Shown: positions 53,229 through 61,266 of the stretch, piece by piece
Layout of the letters: each line of letters opens with the position of its first letter
How positions within the stretch are numbered: position 1 is the stretch's first letter
Origin: an uncultured Clostridia bacterium
GTDB lineage: Bacteria > Bacillota > Clostridia > Monoglobales > Monoglobaceae
Assembly: GCA_910580105.1 (NCBI GenBank)
Contig: CAJTWN010000008.1
Coordinates: forward strand, 15,743 to 79,742
Reading direction: 5' to 3'
DNA: 64,000 bases
The notes under the pieces: model-generated
Told to the model about the DNA's origin: nothing
Databases searched by the model: none
Seen by the model: the letters and a program-made list of their open reading frames with translations, nothing else
Program-made: the position numbers and the translations under genes

Positions 53229-53423
53229 TTTATTAATGTAATTCCATGTACAGTTTAAATATTTTATTTCTTAATGCAAATATAACGACTTACAACATTT
53301 TCTTCATTCCTTTCTCCATAACATTTACAAACCAAATATTGTATTTCATCCTTATATTTTTACAAAAATAAAACAAATTTTATTAAAAATACAAAAAAGT
53401 CTTCACTGAATGTAAAATACAGC

Positions 53424-53452
53424 TTGACAAAACGACATAAAAAAAGTAGAAT
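53424..53452 (+). promoter_or_regulatory. Sigma-A promoter upstream of the small HTH gene
   Basis: TTGACA (53424-53429), 17-base spacer, TAGAAT (53447-53452). The leader to the HTH gene is about 150 bases and carries the 16-codon ORF. Confidence 0.75.
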
Positions 53453-53607
53453 AATCTTATAAAATGAAGTAAAAGGGAGTGCAACTTAATAAGGAATATT
53501 ATGACACCAATGCATTTTTGTGTCAATTTACATTTCATGCGCATCGTTTGAAAATTTCTCTCTCCATTGCAGTCCCTTATGATTGAAACAAGCAAAGGAG
53601 AAAGTAC

Positions 53608-53955
53608 ATGAAAATTGAAAATCAAGCCTATTGTGCACAACTGACAGAGTTAATAAAAGAAAATATTGAAAACCAATATAAAAATATTCATCAATTTTCT
53701 ACCACAATTGATATTCCGTATACCACATTGGTCAGCGCATTAAAAAATGGGGTAAGCGGTACTGGTTTTCAAACCGTACTCACCATCTGTAAAGCATTAA
53801 AAATCCAGAATACAAAAAACTGTAACCCACTGTTGGTAAATGCACAAAAACTTTTAGATATCGAAAAACTTTTGACTTTAGATACCCAAGGCATTGAAAA
53901 TGTATTAAAGTTACTGGAAATGGAGTATAATCGTTGTATAAAAGACTATGAATAG
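53608..53955 (+). CDS. Small helix-turn-helix (XRE-like) protein
   Basis: 115 aa. The HTH lies at about residues 24-65 (NIHQFSTTIDIPYTTLVSALKNGVSGTGFQTVLTICKALKI). A leucine-rich helical tail (LLTLDTQGIENVLKLLEMEY) may dimerise. AAAGGAG precedes ATG 53608. It ends 13 bases before an inserted IS element, which separates it from the two-component genes. Confidence 0.8.
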   Translation: MKIENQAYCAQLTELIKENIENQYKNIHQFSTTIDIPYTTLVSALKNGVSGTGFQTVLTICKALKIQNTKNCNPLLVNAQKLLDIEKLLTLDTQGIENVLKLLEMEYNRCIKDYE

Positions 53956-54011
53956 GTTCTGCTTTTTAAAGACACCCTTGAATTGAAGTGAACCCCAAAG
54001 ATTAGACAATA

Positions 54012-54803
54012 TTAAATTGCTTGAGAATGAGTTCGGTATTGTACCGGACTCATTCCTTTTAGTTTTAAGGAAATTCTTTCGTTGTTGTAGTAATAAATAT
54101 ATTTATTCAATTCATCAATGAAAGCGTTAACGCTTTCAAATTTTTCGCCGTAGAACATTTCAACCTTTAATCTGCCAAAGAAGTTTTCCATAGCTCCGTT
54201 GTCCATACAATTACCTTTGCGAGACATACTTTGTGTAATGCTATGTTCTGCCAATAAGCGTTGGTATTCGGCGTTTTGGTACTGCCAACCTTGGTCAGAG
54301 TGGAATATCGGTGTTGCATCAGCAGGCAGTTTCTCAAACAAACCGTTAAGCATTTCTCTGATTTGTTCCAAATTAGGACTGGTTGAAATGGAATAAGATA
54401 CAACCTCATTGTTAAACAAATCCAAAACAGGAGAAAGATATACTTTCTCATCACAAACATTAAACTGTGTAACATCGGTTGTTATCTTTTCAAATGGTTT
54501 GCTTGCTGAAAATTCTCTATTAAGCAAATTGTCCGCAATTTTTCCAACATTTCCTTTGTAAGAATGGTATTTATCGTTCTTACGTTGTTTACCTTTTAAA
54601 CTAAGGCACTTCATTAGTTTTTGTACTGTTTTATGGTTAATACCATAGCCCTTGTTACGCATAGCTATTGTAATCCTACGGTATCCATACCTGCCTTTGT
54701 TGGCATTGTAGATTGTTTGTATTTCTTGCTTTTCACATTCGTATTTATCTGTTTTGGGTTGTCTTAAATAGTAATAGTATGTGCTTCGAGCAAGACCGGA
54801 CAA
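54012..54803 (-). CDS. IS3-family transposase OrfB (integrase catalytic region)
   Basis: 263 aa from TTG 54803, but the frame is open back to about 54860 (residues QKAKIISELRQKYPLKELLKL). It is therefore normally made as an OrfAB fusion by a -1 shift near GGCAAAAAGCA. The rve domain has the DDE triad: TTDVTQF, FHSDQGWQY and FFGRLKVE. It ends with ERISLKLKGMSPVQYRTHS, typical of IS150-type. Confidence 0.93.
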   Translation of the reverse strand: MSGLARSTYYYYLRQPKTDKYECEKQEIQTIYNANKGRYGYRRITIAMRNKGYGINHKTVQKLMKCLSLKGKQRKNDKYHSYKGNVGKIADNLLNREFSASKPFEKITTDVTQFNVCDEKVYLSPVLDLFNNEVVSYSISTSPNLEQIREMLNGLFEKLPADATPIFHSDQGWQYQNAEYQRLLAEHSITQSMSRKGNCMDNGAMENFFGRLKVEMFYGEKFESVNAFIDELNKYIYYYNNERISLKLKGMSPVQYRTHSQAI

Positions 54804-54847
54804 TTTTAGTAATTCTTTCAGCGGATACTTTTGCCTTAGTTCAGAGA

Positions 54848-55237
54848 TTATTTTTGCTTTTTGCCGTTCTTTCGCTCTTCCGCAAGAACTAAGGCTCTCA
54901 GTTTTTTTAAGTATTCTATCTCCATGCGAAGTCGTTGGTTTTCGGCAATTAAATCTTCTTCAACCTTTTTATCTAACTTGGGTGGTCTGCCTTTCCTTCT
55001 GCCACTCGCAGCACAAGCTCTCCCTCGTCTTTCTTTCATTAGACCTTCGGCTCCTTCTTCCAGATATATGCGTTCCCACCGTTGTAACATTGAAGCTGCT
55101 GCTGTTTCAGATTGCCTTACTAAATTGTACTTCCGCGCTGTTTCTCGATATCCCAGGTGGTGTTCTCGCATGTCCATTATAACACTTATTTTGAACTCTG
55201 CACTATAAATTTTATTTTTTCTCCCTGTTTTTCCCAT
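54848..55237 (-). CDS. IS3-family transposase OrfA (HTH)
   Basis: 129 aa. The helix-turn-helix is KIYSAEFKISVIMDMREHHLGYRETARKYNL. A leucine-zipper-like helix (DLIAENQRLRMEIEYLKKL) for multimerisation follows. ATG 55237 follows GGAGGTG. It ends in ...GKKQK with the slippery A-rich stretch. Confidence 0.92.
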   Translation of the reverse strand: MGKTGRKNKIYSAEFKISVIMDMREHHLGYRETARKYNLVRQSETAAASMLQRWERIYLEEGAEGLMKERRGRACAASGRRKGRPPKLDKKVEEDLIAENQRLRMEIEYLKKLRALVLAEERKNGKKQK

Positions 55238-55482
55238 AAAAAATATGCACCTCCAAAAGTGTCTAACTTTTGGGGTGCATATCAAATTGGGTGTCTTTTT
55301 ATATTATAAATTTTTACGCCGGCGGCAATCGGAGAACAAAAGCTTTTTACATATGTTCCACCACCCGGTTTTACCAAAATTGGCCTATTTTTACTTAAAA
55401 ACCACTTATTTTCTCTAGGAATGCCCTTCTCAATTTTGTATAATGGTGAATAGATAAAAAATTCATCGTTTAAAAGGGGCAG

Positions 55483-56265
55483 ATGATTATATTGAACATA
55501 GCAATTTTGGATGATAATAAAAGCGACCGCATACAAATATTGGATTATATCAGTACCTATGCGTCTTTACATAAGGTTGAAATAAATGCGGCTGAATTTG
55601 AAAATCCAAACATTTTCCTCGATAATTTTGAAAAAGAAAAATATGATATAATTTTTCTGGACGTCTATCTGACAAGTACAGATGGTATTTCCGTAGCAAA
55701 ACAGATAAGAGAAAAGGATACCGATTGCCTGATTATTTTTTCCACCTGCAGTGAACATCATGCAATCAGCGGCTATCGTGTAAATGCTTTCGATTATCTG
55801 CTTAAACCCTACGATTTTACCTATTTTGACGAAGTATTAAGCCGCGCCTTAAAAACGCTGAAAAGTATGGAAAAAATACAATACATTCGGGTTAAGGAAG
55901 GCCGCCTGTTCGTCAATATTCCAATCGACCATATTATATATACTGATTACTCAAATCACTATATTCAGATCCATACTGCCGCGCGTATGATAAAAAGTTA
56001 TATCCCTTTCAAAGACTTTTCAGCCATGCTCGCAAATTATCCGCAGTTTTTGTGTTGTTATCGAAATTGCATAATAAATATGGATAAAGTAAATCATATT
56101 GAAGAACGTGACTTTGTTATGCAAAACGGGGACCGTGTTCCAATTGCCCGGGCCAAACATAATGAACTTAAACAATATTATGCAGACTATATGTTTGAAA
56201 AGTTGACAAAGGAGGATAACAATTTTGGAGCCGGTACCATTCATTCTTCTTCTCACCCTGGTTAG
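55483..56265 (+). CDS. LytTR response regulator (AgrA-like)
   Basis: 260 aa. Receiver domain with D60 (IIFLDVYLTS), the acidic pocket (LDDN at 9-12) and K in DYLLKPYD. A LytTR DNA-binding domain from about 145 follows (YIRVKEGRLFVNIPIDHIIY...RNCIINMDKVNHI). It is overlapped by 41 bases by the kinase gene. No agrB or agrD gene is visible. Confidence 0.9.
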   Translation: MIILNIAILDDNKSDRIQILDYISTYASLHKVEINAAEFENPNIFLDNFEKEKYDIIFLDVYLTSTDGISVAKQIREKDTDCLIIFSTCSEHHAISGYRVNAFDYLLKPYDFTYFDEVLSRALKTLKSMEKIQYIRVKEGRLFVNIPIDHIIYTDYSNHYIQIHTAARMIKSYIPFKDFSAMLANYPQFLCCYRNCIINMDKVNHIEERDFVMQNGDRVPIARAKHNELKQYYADYMFEKLTKEDNNFGAGTIHSSSHPG

Positions 56266-57586
56266 ATTCTTACCTTCATTTTTGTTATTTTTTATTGTTT
56301 TCAGCAAATATTTAAAATACTCAAAAAAGGCCACTGTATTGGCCTTTCTTTTCGTTGTACTCATTAAATCATTAGAATATTATCTGCTCAAACATCCGCT
56401 GGGAAAATTCGTCCCACAATCCCGTTTAATCCTATCCATTCTCATTTTGATAATGTCAATCGTTTTGTTTCACAAAATGATAAACCTAAATATATATAAG
56501 CTCATATTTGCGTTGCTGTTTATCAATGCGTATTCGGACAACATCATTTACATTTCTGAATTAATTATTATTTTGGCCTATCCCCTGCATCTTCAGCATC
56601 TTATTCTAAACCTCCCACATGCTCTGCTGTCATCTTTTCTCTTTCTTTTCATAAATATTGCTGCTACTCTGCCTGTATTTTATTTACTTGTCAGAAAAGT
56701 ATTGAACCCAATGCTGGATGAAACGTATCCGTCTGTATACTGGAAATACATTTTTATAATACCAATTGTCTTTTATTTCATCTTCCGTCTTGTAATTTAT
56801 CCGGGTTATTCAACACTGACCATTGTTGCTTCACATAAAAGCCTATTCCTGGAGTTGTTTTGGTTTTTCAGCTCTTTCTTATGCCTGTTTATTGTTTTAT
56901 TCATGTTAAAACAAAGTGATCATACGCATCAGCTGGAAAAAAAATATCAGCTGTTGGATATGCAGATTGAGATGCAAAAAATCCAATACCAAAACATGCA
57001 GCAAGCCATGGAAAATTTTCAGCGCTATAAACATGATTTCAGACATCACGCGATTGTGATTCATACACTTCTATATGAAAAAAACTATAAAAAGTTAGAG
57101 TCCTATTTACAAACTCTGCCGATTTTTCAAATTGACGATATACCCTGCTTATGTGAAAATACGACCATAGACTCAATCCTCAGACACTATTATGAATTTG
57201 CAAAAAATCACCATATACAAACATCTTTTCAGGTATCCCTAAGCGAAAATGTCCCCATTCCAGCCAATGATCTTTGCGTCATTTTCGGTAATCTTCTTGA
57301 AAATGCAGTAGAAGCCTGTCTTGAAATACCTGAACAGGAACGATTTATCAAGGTCATATGTAAACCCTATAAAGGGATTCTTACTTTACATGTGCAGAAT
57401 AGTTATGACGGACATCTCAGCATCGAACATGAACACTTTCACTCAACCAAACACGAGGGAAAAGCAATTGGCATCGCTTCTGTCAAACAAATTGTCAATA
57501 AAAATAACGGAGTCTATAAATTTGAATATACTGAAAACACATTTTCTGTATCTATTTTGCTAAACCATAAAAATCAATTTAACTAA
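56225..57586 (+). CDS. GHKL-domain sensor histidine kinase (AgrC-like)
   Basis: 453 aa. Six or so N-terminal membrane helices (to about 235) are followed by a coiled coil, the H-box FQRYKHDFRHHAI, N-box CVIFGNLLENAVEAC, and G-box GKAIGIASVKQIV. It begins with TTG 56225 nine bases after GGAGG inside the regulator gene. AgrC-like kinases sense peptides; the ligand here is unknown. Confidence 0.9.
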   Translation: MEPVPFILLLTLVRFLPSFLLFFIVFSKYLKYSKKATVLAFLFVVLIKSLEYYLLKHPLGKFVPQSRLILSILILIMSIVLFHKMINLNIYKLIFALLFINAYSDNIIYISELIIILAYPLHLQHLILNLPHALLSSFLFLFINIAATLPVFYLLVRKVLNPMLDETYPSVYWKYIFIIPIVFYFIFRLVIYPGYSTLTIVASHKSLFLELFWFFSSFLCLFIVLFMLKQSDHTHQLEKKYQLLDMQIEMQKIQYQNMQQAMENFQRYKHDFRHHAIVIHTLLYEKNYKKLESYLQTLPIFQIDDIPCLCENTTIDSILRHYYEFAKNHHIQTSFQVSLSENVPIPANDLCVIFGNLLENAVEACLEIPEQERFIKVICKPYKGILTLHVQNSYDGHLSIEHEHFHSTKHEGKAIGIASVKQIVNKNNGVYKFEYTENTFSVSILLNHKNQFN

Positions 57587-57910
57587 CCATATAGTCACCA
57601 CGCCTAACAAGCCAATATTACTTTATCCCCTCAGCTCCAATGCAGAATATACCATATATCCCGTCAAAAAATAACCCAAAACACGACATTACATCCATAC
57701 ATCATGTTAATTTCTTATATAACTGACACCTTCCCGCGTACACCCCTTTATTTACGGACAAATCAGGGATAAAAATTCATAACCCCCTCTCAACATGGAC
57801 TACTTATTTTCATTATTTACAAATCTATAAAACAGAAAAAATGCGTCCGGTATTTAATGCCGGACGCATTTATATTATAAGTCTATATTTTTTTAAATTT
57901 ATTGCAACCT
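57587..57910. other. Intergenic region, ileS terminator only
   Basis: Convergent junction between the kinase and ileS. Apart from the terminator at 57836-57872 I see no gene or repeat. Confidence 0.6.
57836..57872 (-). terminator. Terminator after ileS
   Basis: Stem AATGCGTCCGG with CCGGACGCATT, then TTTTTT on the minus strand. Confidence 0.88.
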
Positions 57911-60900
57911 CTACACCTTTGTGATTGCAATGGTCACATCCTCACCGTTAATACTCCATTTCTTACCATCCGGTGAACCAGATACCAAATCAACTGCAAG
58001 CAGCTGGCCTTTGATTTCTCCTGCATATTTCTCCATGATTGCATCAATTTTTGCAGACCCCTGATAAATCACATGGATATGATCCTGAACCTCAAAATTG
58101 CTCTCTTTCCGCATGGTTTGGACTTTACTGATAATTTCACGGACAAAACCCTCTTCAATCAATTCATCGGTCAAATTGGTATCCAGAACAACGGTATAAC
58201 CGGCATCAGTATCGGACACAAATCCATCCTTTTGCAATGTTTCAATCAAAACATCATCTTTTGAAATTTCAACTGCGGTTCCTTCAAAATCAAAGGTAAG
58301 CATTTCTCCATTATTGAAGGTTTCCATAATCTCTGCACCATTCATCCGGGCGATGTGATCAAATATCGGCTTCATCATCTTTCCATATTTGGGGCCCATC
58401 GTCCGCATCTGCGGTTTGAAATGATAACTGATGAAACTGCTTGCATCATTGGTAAATTCGGCTTCTTTTACATTCAACTCATCTAAGATGATATATGTGT
58501 ATTCCTGATTAATTTCCTGCGGCGCCTGCACAAAAATCTTTGCAAGGGGCTGCCGGTTTTTCATATTTGCTTCATTTCGGCACGCCCGCCCTAACATAAC
58601 AATCCGGCGGATAGCATCCATATCGGTCTCTATCTGCGGATAGTCAAAGGCTTCCACTGCCTTCGGAAAATCACATAGATGTATACTCTCCTCTGCAGAA
58701 GCATCAACAGAACGAACCAAATTCTGATAAATCTGTTCAGTCATAAAGGGGATAAACGGCGCACACACTTTCGAAAACTCCACCAAAGTGGTATACAATG
58801 TCATATACGCGCTGATTTTATCTTCCGTCATTTCACTTGCCCAAAATCTTGCCCGACAGCGACGGACGTACCAATTACTGAGTTCATCCGCAAATTCAAT
58901 CATTGCACGGGTAGCTTCTGTAATCCGATAATTGCCAAGATTCTCATCCACTGTACGAATGACGCCGTTGAGCTTGGATAAAATCCATTTGTCCAAAACG
59001 GTCAATTTTTCAGCATTCAATTGATATTTTGTTGGATCAAACTGGTCAATCTCCGCATATAAAACATAAAATGCGTAAGTATTCCAGAGTGTTCCCAAAA
59101 ACTTTCTCTGTGATTCCGAAACATTTTTAGCAGAGAAACGATTAGGCAGCCAAGGCGCCGAATTCGAATAAAAATACCACCGGACAGCATCACTGCCCTG
59201 ATCATTCAATATTTCCATCGGCAGAATGACATTTCCCTTGTGTTTACTCATTTTAATGCCCTTATCATCCTGTACATGCCCCAATACAATTACATTTTTA
59301 TAGGGCGCTTCATCAAAAAGCAAGGTCGAAATTGCCATCAATGTATAGAACCAGCCACGCGTCTGATCAATGGCCTCACTAATGAAATTAGCCGGGAAAT
59401 TCTGTTCGAATTTCTCTTTATTTTCAAATGGATAATGCCATTGCGCAAAGGGCATAGAACCACTGTCAAACCAACAGTCAATTACTTCACTGACGCGCTC
59501 CATCTCGCCGCCGCATTCCGGACAGCGAAGTTTCACCTGATCAACATAGGGCTTGTGCAGTTCAATATCATCAGGACAATTGATGCCCATCTCTTTCAGT
59601 TCTGCAATCGAACCAATGACATGGTGATGTCCGCAGGCACAATGCCAAATCGGCAGCGGCGTCCCCCAATAACGGGAACGGGACAGTCCCCAGTCAATAA
59701 TGTTCTCCAGAAAATTACCAAAACGCCCGTGTTTAATATTTTCAGGCAGCCAGTTGACCTTCTCATTATTTTTAAGCAATTTGTCACGAACAGCTGTCAT
59801 TTTGATGAACCAAGTGTCACAGGCATAATACAACAATGGTGTATCACAGCGCCAGCAGAAAGGATAACTATGTTCAAAGGGGATAACGGCAAAAGCCTGA
59901 TTCCGCTCCTTTAGATCTCTGATAATCAGTTTATCTGCATCTTTGACAAAAAGACCGCTCCATTCTCCAACACCATCAACATATTTCCCCTGAGTATTGA
60001 CCAGATTCACAAAAGGAAGGTCGTTTTCCTTTCCCACCCTTGCATCATCTTCACCAAACGCCGGTGCGATATGGACGATTCCCGTACCATCTTCCATGGT
60101 AACATAATGATCGGCAACAACAAAATATGCCTTTTTATCCGGCTTTGCAAAATTATACAGCGGCTCATATTCCGTTCCGCAGAGATCTGTGCCAATATAT
60201 TCTTCAAGTATTTCGGTATTTGTTTCACCGAAGACCTTTTCAATCAAAGCCTTTGCCAACACATATATTTCACCGTCTGCCTGAAGCTTTACATAAGTTT
60301 CATCAGGATTAACACAAAGCGCAACGTTGGACGGAAGCGTCCACGGCGTTGTTGTCCATGCCAGCAGGAACTCTCCTTCTTTTCCAACAATAGGGAATTT
60401 TGCAATGATTGAGTTTTCTTTTACGTCTTTATATCCCTGCGCAACCTCATGACTGGACAAAGAGGTTCCGCATCGAGGACAGTAAGGCATTATCTTATGC
60501 CCCTTATACAATAAGCCTTTATCCCAAATTTGACGCAGCGCCCACCAAACAGATTCGATATAGTCATTGTGGTAGGTGACATATGGGTCATCCATATCCG
60601 CCCAGAATCCCACGCGGTCACTCATCTCTTCCCATTCACTCTGATAGGTAAACACACTGTCCTTACACTTTTTAATAAAATCTTCAATTCCGTATTTTTC
60701 AATTTGCGGTTTTCCGCTGATCCCCAGCTGTTTTTCAACTTCCAGTTCCACAGGAAGGCCATGGGTATCCCATCCGGCTTTCCGAAGAACATGGAATCCC
60801 TTCATCGTACGATAACGGGGAATCAAGTCCTTCACAGCACGGGTCAAAACATGGCCGATATGCGGTTTTCCATTTGCTGTGGGCGGGCCGTCGAAAAAGG

Positions 60901-61024
60901 TGAAATTTTCACAGCCTTCCCGATTTTCTATACTTTTCTTGAAAATATCGTTTTGTTTCCAAAATTCCACGACTTCTTTCTCCCGTTCCACAAAAGAAAG
61001 GTCGGTTGATACTTTGCGATACAT
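57911..61024 (-). CDS. ileS: Isoleucyl-tRNA synthetase, IleS2 (eukaryote-like) type
   Basis: 1037 aa class I synthetase. HIGH is at 55-58 (GKPHIGHVL) and KMSKH at GIKMSKHKGNV. The start STDLSFVEREKEVVEFWKQNDIF and the extended C-terminal domain match the IleS2 group that is intrinsically less sensitive to mupirocin. ATG 61024 follows GGAGG by seven bases; the longer frame has no signal. No T-box leader is present. Confidence 0.95.
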   Translation of the reverse strand: MYRKVSTDLSFVEREKEVVEFWKQNDIFKKSIENREGCENFTFFDGPPTANGKPHIGHVLTRAVKDLIPRYRTMKGFHVLRKAGWDTHGLPVELEVEKQLGISGKPQIEKYGIEDFIKKCKDSVFTYQSEWEEMSDRVGFWADMDDPYVTYHNDYIESVWWALRQIWDKGLLYKGHKIMPYCPRCGTSLSSHEVAQGYKDVKENSIIAKFPIVGKEGEFLLAWTTTPWTLPSNVALCVNPDETYVKLQADGEIYVLAKALIEKVFGETNTEILEEYIGTDLCGTEYEPLYNFAKPDKKAYFVVADHYVTMEDGTGIVHIAPAFGEDDARVGKENDLPFVNLVNTQGKYVDGVGEWSGLFVKDADKLIIRDLKERNQAFAVIPFEHSYPFCWRCDTPLLYYACDTWFIKMTAVRDKLLKNNEKVNWLPENIKHGRFGNFLENIIDWGLSRSRYWGTPLPIWHCACGHHHVIGSIAELKEMGINCPDDIELHKPYVDQVKLRCPECGGEMERVSEVIDCWFDSGSMPFAQWHYPFENKEKFEQNFPANFISEAIDQTRGWFYTLMAISTLLFDEAPYKNVIVLGHVQDDKGIKMSKHKGNVILPMEILNDQGSDAVRWYFYSNSAPWLPNRFSAKNVSESQRKFLGTLWNTYAFYVLYAEIDQFDPTKYQLNAEKLTVLDKWILSKLNGVIRTVDENLGNYRITEATRAMIEFADELSNWYVRRCRARFWASEMTEDKISAYMTLYTTLVEFSKVCAPFIPFMTEQIYQNLVRSVDASAEESIHLCDFPKAVEAFDYPQIETDMDAIRRIVMLGRACRNEANMKNRQPLAKIFVQAPQEINQEYTYIILDELNVKEAEFTNDASSFISYHFKPQMRTMGPKYGKMMKPIFDHIARMNGAEIMETFNNGEMLTFDFEGTAVEISKDDVLIETLQKDGFVSDTDAGYTVVLDTNLTDELIEEGFVREIISKVQTMRKESNFEVQDHIHVIYQGSAKIDAIMEKYAGEIKGQLLAVDLVSGSPDGKKWSINGEDVTIAITKV

Positions 61025-61211
61025 AAACGAACCTCCGTTTCTATGAAAAATCTTTTCTATTAAATACAATCTATACAATAACTTATTTAGTTTATAATAA
61101 AAATCATTTTTTGTAAAGAGAATTTCCCGATTTTTTTACATAACTCAAAATTTTCACAAAAGTTTGACAAAAAGGTCAAGAATTACAAGGAAGGATACAG
61201 GGATATTTTTA

Positions 61212-61240
61212 TTGAATTTCTTGACTTAATATGATATAAT
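61212..61240 (+). promoter_or_regulatory. Promoter for the Clp ATPase gene
   Basis: TTGAAT (61212-61217), 17-base spacer, TATAAT (61235-61240). Just upstream, TTGACaaaaagGTCAA resembles two CtsR half-sites but in inverted, not tandem, order. Confidence 0.6.
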
Positions 61241-61266
61241 GCTTTAATCGAATGGAGGTGCATCTT

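Larger units (their letters stand above)
53107..53607. other. AT-rich intergenic region
   Basis: Contains the ktrA terminator (53196-53228), a promoter (53424-53452) and a possible 16-aa ORF (53501-53551, MTPMHFCVNLHFMRIV) behind AAGGAA. No larger supported gene is visible. Confidence 0.6.
53969..55297 (-). mobile_element. IS3-family (IS150-like) insertion sequence, apparently intact
   Basis: 1329 bp. Imperfect terminal inverted repeats start AAGACACCC at both ends and share TG(A/C)ACCCCAAA..TTAGACA further in. They are flanked by a 4-bp direct repeat TTTA (53965-53968 and 55298-55301). Two overlapping frames, orfA and orfB, lie in the -1 frameshift arrangement of IS3. No internal stops are seen, so it may be active. 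Confidence 0.88.

Noticed and set aside
53383..53640. An 85-aa minus-strand frame upstream of the HTH gene
   Set aside because: Very AT-rich, Phe/Leu-rich, no ribosome binding site, and it overlaps the promoter and start of the HTH gene.
61165..61200. CtsR operator upstream of the Clp ATPase
   Set aside because: CtsR needs tandem GGTCAAA heptads; here there is only one near-match and an inverted TTGAC, so the evidence is too weak.
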